The notes beneath the pieces are model-generated. The model saw nothing but the letters and a program-made list of their open reading frames with translations. It had not been told where the DNA came from and ran no database searches. A program made the translations under genes and the position numbers. Shown one piece after another: positions 1 to 8,600 of a stretch of 17,933 bases of DNA. Every line of letters starts with the position of its first letter. Positions within the stretch are counted from its first letter, which is position 1. The DNA is from JBAZCO01 sp041654915 (GTDB lineage: Bacteria; Bacillota; Clostridia; Christensenellales; DTU072): the NCBI GenBank assembly GCA_041654915.1, contig JBAZCO010000024.1, positions 1 through 17,933 of the forward strand, written 5' to 3'.

Positions 1-266
1 CCATTACCTCCTGCGGCATTATCGCTATCGCCGCCGGACGCTCCCCATAACTCCACTTGATAGTACCCCGCATTAACGGGAGTAAAAGATTGCACCCCCC
101 CTGTGTAGGAATATGTAATAGAACCTCCCTCATTTACTATTGAGGCAGATGCCAAGAAATTGGTGTTTAGATAAGCAATTGCAGAAAAAGAAAGCGTAGC
201 CACTATAATAATAGCTGCGGCAAATATGCACAATCTCAAAAACTTCTTTATTTTAATCAATTTCAT
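1..266 (-). CDS. Secreted glycine-rich surface protein, N-terminal part (cut by window edge)
   Basis: This frame is open from an ATG at 266 to the window edge, giving 88 codons and no stop. A GGAG ribosome site lies 9 bases before the ATG and a good promoter lies further upstream. Residues 1-13 are rich in lysine and arginine. Residues 14-31 are hydrophobic and end in an A-x-A type site (SAIA), so a signal peptide is likely; there is no lipobox. After it come YSYTGG (residues about 52-57), then GYYQVELWGASGGD (67-80) and a Gly/Asn/Ala-rich run. The GxYxxxxWGAxGG pattern is typical of glycine-rich repeat domains in Clostridia surface proteins. The rest of the gene lies outside the window, so the full architecture and function are unknown. 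It is an accessory-type gene placed after the housekeeping scpAB operon. Confidence 0.75.
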   Translation of the reverse strand, partial: MKLIKIKKFLRLCIFAAAIIIVATLSFSAIAYLNTNFLASASIVNEGGSITYSYTGGVQSFTPVNAGYYQVELWGASGGDSDNAAGGN

Positions 267-569
267 ATATAATCGCTCCAATACAATGTATAAATAGAGT
301 TATCTTATTATATTATATAAAATTTATTTAGATAATTCAATACTACTTTTAAAATAAAATTTTAAAATATAAAATAATGTCATAAAAGAGGGGTTTTGGG
401 TGTGTTTTAAGTTAAAAACAGCTCAAAAAAACTTGTGCGGAGTTTTTCAAATAGTAAAATTTAAGCTAATATAATATTGTTTTTATTATTTTAACTTTTT
501 ATAAACTAATAATTATGTAGTTTTATGGAAAATGCGTTGGGGAATCCAAATCATTTTTATTGCCTTTAG
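267..569. other. AT-rich intergenic spacer between scpB and the glycine-rich protein gene
   Basis: No coding frame in this spacer looks real. It holds the promoter at 312-340 and A/T runs. One weak inverted repeat has arms AAAAACT (427-433) and AGTTTTT (441-447) with a 7-base loop. On the minus strand this could act as a poor terminator after scpB, but the stem has only one G-C pair, so I do not call it separately. Confidence 0.6.
312..340 (-). promoter_or_regulatory. Sigma-A-type promoter of the glycine-rich protein gene
   Basis: On the minus strand, TTGAAT (340-335) and TATAAT (317-312) are separated by 17 bases. Transcription would start near 305, leaving a leader of about 40 bases that contains the GGAG ribosome site. 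The surrounding DNA is very AT-rich, so chance matches are more likely than usual, but both boxes and the spacing are good. Confidence 0.65.
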
Positions 570-1250
570 CTACTCTATTATAATAAAATCCTCATCTTGC
601 AAGAAGTCAGGCAAAGTTTCTTCGTCATCTAAGGCATCGTCGGGCAAGTCTGCTGCGGCAACTTCAGCCTCAGGGGTAACCTTCTCGATTTCCCCAAAAA
701 GGGCGGAGCTTTTTGCATAGTATTTTTCGTAATTTGTGCGAATTTTGTGCATAAGTTCTTCATAATCAGGAAGTTCTGTTATGGTTTCTAGACCAAACTT
801 TTTCAAAAACTCGTCCGTTGTGCCGTATAATATGGGGTATCCAACCGTTTCTTTTCTGCCTTTTGGCTCAATTAAGTTAAGTTTAAGGAGCATTGCTATT
901 ACATAGTCCGAGTTCACCCCACGCAAATCCTCTATCTCTTGGCGGGTGATTGGCTGCTTGTAGGCAATAATTGCCACAACTTGCAGCAGCGTTTTGGATA
1001 GCTCCCTCTCCCGAGTTTCTACAAGCACATCTGCAAGCGTGTCACCGTATATTGGATTAGATTGGAATTGATAGGTAGAATTAAACTCTATTAAATGTAT
1101 TCCTCGCCCTCCGCTGTGACGCTTTTTTAGCTCTGCCAAAGCTTGGTCTATTTCTTGTTTGGTATGAGCGGTAAGCCCATCATACAAAGCATCTGCTTTT
1201 AGCCCTGTACCCGATGCAAAAATTAAAGCCTCAATTATATCCGTCAACAT
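570..1250 (-). CDS. scpB: Segregation and condensation protein B (ScpB)
   Basis: ScpB is a winged-helix partner that, with ScpA, binds the SMC ATPase to form the bacterial condensin that compacts and segregates the chromosome. The 226-residue product shows the family pattern: MLTDIIEALIFASG at the N terminus, a first winged helix, then the hallmark second one at about 86-145 (LLQVVAIIAYKQPITRQEIE, then a GYPILYGTT segment). Residues 187-226 form a very acidic tail (many Asp and Glu), longer than in many homologues and probably disordered. The ATG lies inside scpA, a 20-base overlap, with a GAGGAG site 10 bases upstream, so translation is probably coupled. It is the last gene of the protease-scpA-scpB operon. 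Confidence 0.96.
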   Translation of the reverse strand: MLTDIIEALIFASGTGLKADALYDGLTAHTKQEIDQALAELKKRHSGGRGIHLIEFNSTYQFQSNPIYGDTLADVLVETRERELSKTLLQVVAIIAYKQPITRQEIEDLRGVNSDYVIAMLLKLNLIEPKGRKETVGYPILYGTTDEFLKKFGLETITELPDYEELMHKIRTNYEKYYAKSSALFGEIEKVTPEAEVAAADLPDDALDDEETLPDFLQDEDFIIIE

Positions 1251-2028
1251 CTTGCAGTAACTCCTCTTGATTTTCGTTTGTTAATACATCATTTCCCGCT
1301 TGGTATGTAAGAATAATATCACCGTTAAACTCTGCTTGTTCGGCAATGGCTATTTGACGCTTTAATATCTCTAGCATTGCAAGAAAAGTATTAATAACCA
1401 TTAATTTAGAGCGTCCCCTACTAAATAATCCAAAAAAACTAATGGACCTATATGCTCTTAGCTCCTCAATAATCTGCGTAAAACGCTCGGCAACAGTGAT
1501 GGGCTCTTTGTCTACGGTCTTGGGGATTTCTACCACCTCGGGAAACTCTATGCGTTCTAGTAATAGCGCAAAGGCGGTTATCATCTTTTCCAAACTAAAG
1601 TTTTTTATCACCAACTTATATTCATCCTCGCCAAATACAGGGTCACGGTAAAAACGATTGAGTATCTCGCTCTCCCCAAGCTTTTCACCCGCCTCTTTTA
1701 GCATTCGATACTCCTCTAATTTTAATAAAAACATAGCCTCTGAGGGAGCTTCAATTTGGTCTTGCTCATCTATAATTTTTGGCAATAACGCAAGGGACTT
1801 ATATTCAAGAAGTGTGGATGCAAGCAGTATAAAGTCGGAAATATCATCGTAATCTTTAGTTTCAAGCGATGCAATATAGTCAAGATACTGTTCGGTGATA
1901 TCCGATAAAAATATATCTTTAATATCTACCTTACCTTTTTTGCATAAATCTAGCAGAACATCAAGCGGAACGGTTTCCTCGGATATCTGATAGGAAAAAA
2001 TATTGTTTTCGCTTGAAAAGTCGCTCAT
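1231..2028 (-). CDS. scpA: Segregation and condensation protein A (ScpA, kleisin)
   Basis: ScpA is the kleisin subunit that bridges the two SMC heads and carries ScpB. Its 265 residues match the usual length. The N-terminal part has the conserved PLDVLLDLCKKGKVDIKDI segment (21-39). A helix contains the family's LLASTLLEYKSLALLPK pattern (68-84). The C-terminal winged helix reads VINTFLAMLEILKRQ (211-225) and ends near 240. About 25 further residues are polar and acidic. A GGAGG site lies 14 bases before the ATG, made from the last codons of the upstream protease gene, so the two genes are transcribed together. The site-2 protease-scpA-scpB order is common in Clostridia. Confidence 0.96.
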   Translation of the reverse strand: MSDFSSENNIFSYQISEETVPLDVLLDLCKKGKVDIKDIFLSDITEQYLDYIASLETKDYDDISDFILLASTLLEYKSLALLPKIIDEQDQIEAPSEAMFLLKLEEYRMLKEAGEKLGESEILNRFYRDPVFGEDEYKLVIKNFSLEKMITAFALLLERIEFPEVVEIPKTVDKEPITVAERFTQIIEELRAYRSISFFGLFSRGRSKLMVINTFLAMLEILKRQIAIAEQAEFNGDIILTYQAGNDVLTNENQEELLQDVDGYN

Positions 2029-2038
2029 AAGCTAAACT

Positions 2039-2755
2039 TTAGCCTCCCAGCCTTGCTAACATAATTTTTTGTATAATATTATATATTAAATCGCTAAACA
2101 TACCAAAAATATTTAGGTAGGGAAAGCCCAGCCATTCCGCTACTCTGCCAATGAGTATCAGCCCAATAAGCACAAAAATACCGTAGCGCACCATGAACAT
2201 TTGATACTTTGTGTTGTTTGGCAGCAATGTGTTCAAAAGATTGTAGCCGTCTAAAGGATAAATGGGCAAAAGGTTGAAAAAGGCAAGCATAAAGTTAATT
2301 GCTATCATATAAATCAACAAATACAGTCCCAAATATTGCAGTACTACAATAACAGCGTTAGTAGATAAAGTGTAAAGGAAAGGAATAAATATATATAGCA
2401 ATAGCATGCTAATTCCCGCCATAATCAGGTTGGCGCTCACCCCTGCTATTGAAACAAGAATCATTCCCTTTTTATAATTGGTAAAGTTGCGTGAGTCTAT
2501 GGGAACAGGCTTTGCCCAACCAAAACCCACCAAAAGAAACATAAGCACGCCAAACAAATCAAAGTGAGAAACAGGGTTAAGGCTTAGCCTTCCCCGTGCT
2601 TTTGCGGTGGGGTCGCCCGATTTAAGAGCGGCATACCCGTGACTTATCTCGTGTACCATTATTGAAAAAACAACAGCTATAAGAAACGCTAAGGCGACTA
2701 TTATACTAATACCTATATTATCGGCATCCGTGCTAAAAAATCTGGTAAAAAACAT
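2039..2755 (-). CDS. Site-2 protease family (M50) intramembrane metalloprotease, short form
   Basis: The 238-residue product is mostly hydrophobic with about five or six membrane segments. The first zinc-binding motif is HEISH (35-39, preceded by IMV). The distal motif is NLLPIYPLDG (161-170), whose Asp169 should be the third zinc ligand. It has no PDZ domain and belongs to the compact YwhC-like group often found next to scpA. Family members cleave substrates within the membrane; the substrate here is unknown. A GAGG site lies 5-6 bases before the ATG and a good promoter lies upstream, so this gene probably heads the protease-scpA-scpB operon. It is distinct from the PDZ-containing rseP in this window. 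Confidence 0.92.
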   Translation of the reverse strand: MFFTRFFSTDADNIGISIIVALAFLIAVVFSIMVHEISHGYAALKSGDPTAKARGRLSLNPVSHFDLFGVLMFLLVGFGWAKPVPIDSRNFTNYKKGMILVSIAGVSANLIMAGISMLLLYIFIPFLYTLSTNAVIVVLQYLGLYLLIYMIAINFMLAFFNLLPIYPLDGYNLLNTLLPNNTKYQMFMVRYGIFVLIGLILIGRVAEWLGFPYLNIFGMFSDLIYNIIQKIMLARLGG

Positions 2756-2783
2756 TACTACCTCTATGTAACTAACTCTTTAA

Positions 2784-2812
2784 ATAATAACAAATAAAAG
2801 GTGGATAGTCAA
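2784..2812 (-). promoter_or_regulatory. Promoter of the M50 protease-scpA-scpB operon
   Basis: On the minus strand, TTGACT (2812-2807) and TATTAT (2789-2784) are 17 bases apart. The predicted start near 2777 leaves a leader of about 22 bases with a GAGG ribosome site before the ATG at 2755. It lies in the 71-base gap after sepF. Confidence 0.75.
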
Positions 2813-2826
2813 TAAAAGAGTGCTAA

Positions 2827-3183
2827 TTATAATTTATTAACAATTTGAATATCTTTAGGCGTAATCAAAAGTATTTTCTTATCAATGCATTCAATTTTCC
2901 CGTCCAAGCCGTATGCCGCTCCGGACAGAAAATCGAGTATCCTTTGTGATATCTCGGGCGGGCTAATAGAAAAGTCAGCTATCGCCCCGTGTCCGTCTTT
3001 TAGCCCGTCTATTATTTTTTGCACATCGTCAAAGCTTTTGGGTTGTATAATTGCAACATCCTTTCCCCCGTCTTTTACCTTGAGTACCTTTTTTGCCATA
3101 TATTCGTCATACGGTGTTTGCTTACGCTTTTTGGCAGTTTTTGCGGGGATTTCTCCGCTTTTTAATGTGTTGATGTACGACAT
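2827..3183 (-). CDS. sepF: Cell division protein SepF (YlmF), short form
   Basis: SepF polymerises into rings or arcs that align FtsZ bundles and tether them to the membrane. The SepF core fills residues 43-115: QPKSFDDVQKIIDGLK, then QRILDFLSGAAYGLDGKI (80-97), which carries the conserved DFLSG, and a KKILLITPKDI strand. At 118 residues it is shorter than the roughly 150 of the Bacillus protein. The N terminus (MSYINTLKSGEIP, then a Lys-rich stretch) is a poor match to the amphipathic membrane-anchoring helix of typical SepF. An AAGGA site lies 13 bases before the ATG. A TATAAT one base before the ATG is too close to be its promoter. The preceding gene is yggS, as in the ylmE-sepF cluster of Bacilli, but ylmG and ylmH do not follow. 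Confidence 0.93.
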   Translation of the reverse strand: MSYINTLKSGEIPAKTAKKRKQTPYDEYMAKKVLKVKDGGKDVAIIQPKSFDDVQKIIDGLKDGHGAIADFSISPPEISQRILDFLSGAAYGLDGKIECIDKKILLITPKDIQIVNKL

Positions 3184-3291
3184 TATTATAAATTAGTCCT
3201 TATCTTATAATACTATGTGAGTAACTGCATATGCTTTTTAGCTCCTGTGTCTAGGCTTTTACTCCAACAAGCAAGCAATTACAACACCCTA

Positions 3292-3960
3292 TTAATCAAA
3301 CAAAACTCTCCCAAGCCGCACGAGGTTTGACCCGCACCGAACAGCAAGCGGATAATCATCTGTCATACCCATAGATAGATATTTAATTGTGGGATATTTT
3401 TCTTTTAGGGTGTCATACAGTTTTTTAACACTCAAGAATAATTCCCTCCGTTCTTTATCTCCTACTTCTATTGGCGTCACAGCCATTACACCAACAAGGC
3501 GGATATTATTATAAACTTCAAGCGACTCTGCAAAGGCAACACCCTCGCAAACAACAATGCCACCCTTGCTTTCTTCCGCTCCTGTGTTTATTTGCATCAA
3601 GATATCCTGCACCTTGCTATTCTTTTTTGCTTGCCTATCTATTTCGGCTGCAAGGCTCAAGCGGTCTACGCTATGTATGAGGCGCACTTTATCTATAATA
3701 TACTTTACCTTATTTCTTTGCAGTTGCCCTATTATATCCCATTGCAATACGGGGTCGTATTTGGATACAAATTCTTGCACCCTGTTTTCCCCAAAAACTT
3801 TTATGCCTAGCGCATCAAGCGCTTTTATTGTTGCTATATCACGAGATTTGGATGCGGCAACTATCTCCACTTCTTGGGGGTCTCTCTTTGCCTTTATACA
3901 ACTCTCTTTGATTTTTGCCTTAACTGCTGTAAGATTTTCTATTAATTTTATGTTATCCAT
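3292..3960 (-). CDS. yggS: YggS/YlmE family pyridoxal 5'-phosphate homeostasis protein
   Basis: This is a single-domain alanine-racemase-fold protein that binds PLP but has no known catalysis; family members keep PLP and amino-acid pools in balance. The 222 residues match the family length. The PLP lysine is Lys38 in VAASKSR. Other family blocks are FGENRVQE (56-63), IGQLQRNK (77-84), INTGAEESKGG (124-134) and the C-terminal SMGMTDDYPLAVRCGSNLVR (196-215). The ATG agrees with the family N terminus, yet no ribosome site precedes it. Instead an extended -10 box ends six bases before the ATG, so the mRNA is predicted to start at the ATG itself. Adjacency to sepF matches the ylmE-ylmF arrangement of Gram-positive cell-division clusters. 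Confidence 0.95.
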   Translation of the reverse strand: MDNIKLIENLTAVKAKIKESCIKAKRDPQEVEIVAASKSRDIATIKALDALGIKVFGENRVQEFVSKYDPVLQWDIIGQLQRNKVKYIIDKVRLIHSVDRLSLAAEIDRQAKKNSKVQDILMQINTGAEESKGGIVVCEGVAFAESLEVYNNIRLVGVMAVTPIEVGDKERRELFLSVKKLYDTLKEKYPTIKYLSMGMTDDYPLAVRCGSNLVRLGRVLFD

Positions 3961-3966
3961 AACCGT

Positions 3967-3996
3967 ATTATATCATACAGATTAAGTTGGCATCAA
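3967..3996 (-). promoter_or_regulatory. Promoter of yggS placed to give a leaderless mRNA
   Basis: On the minus strand, TTGATG (3996-3991) and TATAAT (3972-3967) are 18 bases apart, with a TG at 3975-3974 forming an extended -10 (TGATATAAT). Six bases (3966-3961) separate the -10 box from the ATG at 3960, so the usual start point falls on the A of ATG. No Shine-Dalgarno sequence is present. Confidence 0.7.
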
Positions 3997-4007
3997 GTTT
4001 TTAGCCC

Positions 4008-4649
4008 TCAATATTCTTCATCCTCGCACAGCTCATCCGTGTCACCAAGACTTAATCTGCTAATACTTATCTCATAGGCAACACGAGTGGTAATAGTGCC
4101 ATCCTCCCCTTGTTTTTGATATTCTCGGCTCTGTATACGCCCGCTAACCGCTATCTTTGTACCAACATCCAAGGTAGAGGCAAAGCGTGCATTGCGCCCC
4201 CAAGCAATACAAGGTATGTAGTCGGACTTATTATATGCCCTATTTACAGCAATTAATATATCGCATATTTCTCTCTTAAAAGGGGTGGTTCTAAATATAG
4301 GCTCTTTGCAGATATAACCAATTAAATCTATTTGGTTGGGATTGATATCCGCATCCTCCTCTATGACTTCTCGCACAAAGACTGTTAACATAAGTTTGGA
4401 GCGTCCGTCTAATAGCTTGTTATAACTTCTAAATTGCCCCGTCACACTCACAGCACTCCCCGGAGAAAAGGATGCCGATTGCAGCAACCTGTCCGATACG
4501 GTAATGGGAATATAGTCGCTTTGTTCGCTTAGGCGGCTCACTTTTAATTCGGATTCATAAAAGCCCTCTCCAAACACTTGATGTGAGTACCTCGGCTCTT
4601 CTGTAATTGTTCCTGATAATGTTACCAAATTGTTGTTCATTAGCATCAT
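4008..4649 (-). CDS. Single-stranded DNA-binding-like protein with two OB folds
   Basis: The 213-residue product appears to hold two OB folds in tandem: about 5-95 (NNLVTLSGTITEEPRYSH to VSVTGQFRSY and LMLTVFVREV) and 104-200 (NQIDLIGYICKEPIFRTTPF, YIPCIAWGRNARFAS, KIAVSGRIQSREYQ). The second closely resembles the SSB core; the first is more divergent. The C terminus is acidic (DTDELCEDEEY), but it lacks the exact hydrophobic tip of the SSB tail that recruits partner proteins. Such double-OB SSB paralogues occur in Clostridia beside a canonical ssb; their role is not established. The gene follows the deacetylase by 18 bases and is probably cotranscribed. The ATG at 4649 is followed in frame by ATGs 3 and 9 bases later, so the exact start is uncertain. 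Confidence 0.8.
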   Translation of the reverse strand: MMLMNNNLVTLSGTITEEPRYSHQVFGEGFYESELKVSRLSEQSDYIPITVSDRLLQSASFSPGSAVSVTGQFRSYNKLLDGRSKLMLTVFVREVIEEDADINPNQIDLIGYICKEPIFRTTPFKREICDILIAVNRAYNKSDYIPCIAWGRNARFASTLDVGTKIAVSGRIQSREYQKQGEDGTITTRVAYEISISRLSLGDTDELCEDEEY

Positions 4650-4667
4650 AATTCACTTAAGTTCCTT

Positions 4668-5423
4668 TTATTTTTTTATCTGTTTTCCATTTGAGTCTAT
4701 ATAATAGTCACTCTCTAACACCAATTCATCCAATCTAACCGGAGTGATTCCCTTATTTTTAAGAGCGGCAATCATAAGCGGGAGCGCTTCCAAGATGTGG
4801 TCGGAATTATTGTGACATAAAATTATTGAACCGTCCTTGGCTTTTGCAATCACTCTAGATGCGATTTCCCCGCCGGACAACCCTTTCCAATCCAAGGTAT
4901 CCACATCCCATTGTATGACTTGCACACCGCTTTCATCGGCATATTCTAGCATCCGATTACTGTACTCCCCAAAAGGCGCACGGAAAAATCGTGGCGAATA
5001 GCCGATTGCATTTTTTATTTTTTGGCTGGTTAAATTTATTTCTTTTGCTATATCGTCTTTAGATAGCTTATTCATATGCAAATGATTTGTACTGTGATTT
5101 CCCACTAAATGCCCTCTATCGTGTATTTCTTGTACTTTTTCGGGGTACTTGTCAATCCAAAACCCAACAAGGAAGAATGTGCCTCTATATCCTTCTTTTT
5201 CCAAAATATCCATTATTTGCGATGTTTTATCCGCTCCCCAAGCGGCATCAAATGTGAGCGCCGCCTTTTGCGTTCCGCTTTCCACATAGTAGATTGGCAG
5301 CTTTTTTGTTGCCGCCGCTGTGGGCACTACTCCGTCATCATAAACCAGAATGCTAAGCGTCACTATCAATATGGAAATAAGAACGACTTTAATGAGCGTC
5401 TTTTTTTTCAAAACGAATATCAT
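4668..5423 (-). CDS. Membrane-anchored polysaccharide deacetylase (NodB domain, PdaB-like)
   Basis: NodB-fold enzymes remove acetyl groups from peptidoglycan or other N-acetyl sugars outside the cell. Residues 10-28 form one hydrophobic segment after a KKK stretch, an uncleaved signal anchor, so the domain (about 50-235) faces outward. Motif 1 is TFDAAWG (57-63), with Asp59 as the likely base. The second, metal-binding Asp of the classical TFDD is Ala60, as in the sporulation PdaB/YlxY-like group (TFDISWG). Motif 2 is HSTNH (His110, His114), motif 3 RAPFGE (148-153), motif 4 DVDTLDW and motif 5 LCHNN (His204). An AGGAGGAGG ribosome site fixes the start. No clear promoter was seen, but the terminator upstream implies one. 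PdaB similarity suggests, without proof, a role in spore or cell-wall remodelling. Confidence 0.88.
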   Translation of the reverse strand: MIFVLKKKTLIKVVLISILIVTLSILVYDDGVVPTAAATKKLPIYYVESGTQKAALTFDAAWGADKTSQIMDILEKEGYRGTFFLVGFWIDKYPEKVQEIHDRGHLVGNHSTNHLHMNKLSKDDIAKEINLTSQKIKNAIGYSPRFFRAPFGEYSNRMLEYADESGVQVIQWDVDTLDWKGLSGGEIASRVIAKAKDGSIILCHNNSDHILEALPLMIAALKNKGITPVRLDELVLESDYYIDSNGKQIKK

Positions 5424-5479
5424 ATTCCTCCTCCTAAATACTAACTGCTATTTGATGTCGAAAATGCGGTAATTTTGTA

Positions 5480-5525
5480 AATAAAATAAAAATATGCGCA
5501 CATTCCTAATAAAAGAATATGCGCA
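5480..5525 (-). terminator. Intrinsic terminator after the InlB/LRR lipoprotein gene
   Basis: Two 11-base arms (5525-5515 and 5505-5495, reading TGCGCATATTC and GAATGTGCGCA on the minus strand) enclose a 9-base loop and are followed by a T-rich run. The single imperfect pair is a G-U wobble on the minus strand but an A-C mismatch on the plus strand, so the transcript comes from the minus strand. It closes the monocistronic lipoprotein unit. Confidence 0.8.
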
Positions 5526-5638
5526 CTTTGACCGCAATATGTTAGCTTGCAAAAAAAGCTTACAAACTCTTACTTATCGTTCAAAGACAAGTCTTATAAA
5601 CCTTAGAACAAAGGAGATTATCGCTTAGCCTTGTAATA

Positions 5639-8600
5639 TTATTCCCACTTGGCAAAGATAGGGATTACTTCCTTGTCGTATATTTGGGTGAAAGTAAACG
5701 GCGTAGTTAGCAACTCATCCTCATACCAACCAATAAAGGTAAAGCCCTCTCTGATTGGTGGTTCGGGCGGCACAGGAATAGCGTTATGCTTGCGTTGACT
5801 ATTGATATAGTTCCCTCCGTTAGACTCAAACATAATAATATATTCTTTGGCTTTGAGGGCGCTGGCAGAAACAGTAAAATATTTGGAGTATCCAGCAAAA
5901 ACTTGATGTTTGCGGAAACTATCCAAATTATCAGGAGTAACCACTAGGCGCAAACTAGCGTTGCCGACAAGCGAAACAAAATGGTCACTCCCCGTCACTC
6001 CTAAGTCGGAAAGTTCAATACTCAACCTTTCACCCTGCAAGTCAAAAACATTATCTCCAATAAACCGCAATCTAGTGAGTGACACTCTTTCTAGACTAAT
6101 ACAGCCAGAAAATGCACCCTTTCTTATATCCAATACTTGCGATAGTTCAATTTGACTAAGCGCCGCCGCATCCTTAAAGGCATATTCTCCTATTATGCGT
6201 ACGCTTGTAGGGCTATTTTCTATAACTTTCGTTAGCGAAGTCTTATAAAAAGCATAGGGCGCAATTTCATATGTGTAAGAGCGCAAGGTGTATTCTGTTT
6301 CCGTCCTTGCCACTGGGTAGCGGAGCAACCTAAAGGTATTTAGCGAAAGTCTTTCATATAGTGTCCCCTGCTCATCCGCATAGTATGCAGAATTGTAGCT
6401 GTTGTCCACAATTATTCGAGTCAAAGAAACACAATCCTTTAGGGCAAGCGGGTCTAGAGCTGTTACTCCGCTAAGGTCTAGTGTTGTAACCTTAGCCAAG
6501 CCATCAAAAGCACCCCTTCCAATCTCTCTAACAGCGCCAATCGACAATTTTACAATATCAGTATTCCTGATAAATGCGCCCGCCTCAATGCGAGTGATAC
6601 TTCTACCGTTGTACTCAAGCGGCAGGGATACATATATATTTTTTCCTTTGTACGCAAGCATTCCGTATGTGCCATCCGTGCGGAGATAGAGGATGAAATC
6701 ATCAAATATCTCCACTCCACTCGACACTATTTGGTAGTCGGTTTGCGCATCGCCGCCAAGCGAAACAATAAAAATATTGCCAATCGTCTTAAAGCTAGTA
6801 TTAGCGTGCAAAGCTGAATAATTTAGCATTAGCCCCTGTGTGATGCGTGCCATTTGTGTGATATCATTAATTTCAAACATAAAAGAGGCGGTGTTGTATT
6901 CTGCTGTAAGCAAAGCATCAATATATATAGCATCTGCTGGGTTAATGGGTATAAGTTGAGCGATTTGTGAAGTTCTATTGTAATAATCTAGCTTTATACC
7001 CGCCGATACAAGCGAATGTTTATTTGCGTTATAAACACCCCCCAGCGTTAACTGTGCAGTTTCTGCCTTAACAAAAACGGCATATATGCTAATATCAAAA
7101 TCTGGCATAATAAAACTGTCGGCAATTGGCACTTCCGCTCTATCTCCCATAAATATAATAGGATAATATAGGCTAGATAATTGGTATCCGCTTGCTGGAG
7201 ATGCGGTTATATGCACAAGCGTGCCAGCGGGCGCAGAGCTGTAACTCACCGACAATGTGCCGTTACTAAATTCGCCCAAGCTTATATTGCGTTTTGCCGA
7301 CGGTCTAGGAGTAAAATCACCCTCCAAATCAATATCCGATGCAGGCATTGCAAAGGTAAGCTCGGATGGCACAACTTGCGTATCTCCCTCCCAATATCTA
7401 AATGTAAAGTTACCTTCTGTATCCAAATATCCCGGCTTTGCACGCACGGTAACGGTTATTAAGTCGCCTGCATAAGCGTAGCTTTTGCTTGGGATTATAT
7501 AGCCTTTACTACTCTCATATGCATTAACTCTATATAAAACTGCCGTTTCAAAAATAGCAGTAACAACAACAGATTGATTGGGCATAGTAAAGTATGAGCC
7601 GCCCTCAAATATCTTGCCGTTGTAGCGCAAACTCCCTTCTATGAACCTAAAACCCGTATCACTAGTAATGTGCAGCAAGCTAACCTCTTGTCCTTGTCTT
7701 GCAGTTTCACGGTTGAAAACAAGCGTTCCTCCCTCTGTAACAACGGTAATTGAATGTTCAAGAATGTTATCTTGTGAGCTAAAAACAGCGCTCACGCTAA
7801 CATCTTCGTTAGGCATAATAAAGTGTTGCTGAGGGATAAATTTCTCGTTAACGAACAATGCCTCCAAATAATATCCCTCAATTGGCGCAACTAAGAGTTC
7901 AACCCGTTCACCGTGAGAATATTCTGCTTTTTCGGCGGAAACCACGCCAAACTCCCCTTCCTCAAAATATAATGAATGGGTGATATCGGTGTCGATTGGG
8001 GAGAATACCCCCTCAACATCCACACTATATGAGGGCATAAGAAAATAATCACCTATGGGGTAGCCGTCTAGTAAAAAAGTATCTAACTTATATCCTTCAT
8101 TGGGAAAAGCCTCAAGATAGACATAGACACCGCTATAAACACGGTCTGCGCTTGCAATAATAGCGCCGCCTTCACTAGGCGTTATGCTTATCAACAACTC
8201 TCCCCTAGTGTCCAATTTTTCAAAATAAACAAAAAACATCGCATCTTGCGGTTTCATAACAAACGGTTCACCGTGAAGTGTTTGCGTGTCCACTAATATT
8301 TCCTTTAACCGATACCCCGCCTCTGGCACAGCTATATAAGTAACCTCCTCATCCATTTTTGCTTTGGGTGTACTTAAAAAAAGCCTGCCCTCTCCCCCCA
8401 TAACATTCACGCTAAGATTATAATCACGAAGTTCAAACTCCAAGGATAAAACCACCCTTTCTGCGGGCATCTTAAAAGAATATATCTTGATAATTTCCGA
8501 CACATCTCTTACCTTATTCACTACTATCGATTGGGTATTTGGTGAGCTTGCAACAATCGTACCATCTACAATTTGGTATCCCGATTTAGGGCTTATTGTT

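Noticed and set aside
2818..2826. GAGTGCTAA, one half of a CIRCE (HrcA) operator
   Set aside because: The partner TTAGCACTC at nine-base spacing is absent, and the neighbouring genes are not heat-shock genes.
3184..3291. Possible sepF promoter in the yggS-sepF gap
   Set aside because: TATTAT and TATAAT sequences occur, but none has a fitting -35 box, and the TATAAT one base before ATG would start transcription inside the gene.
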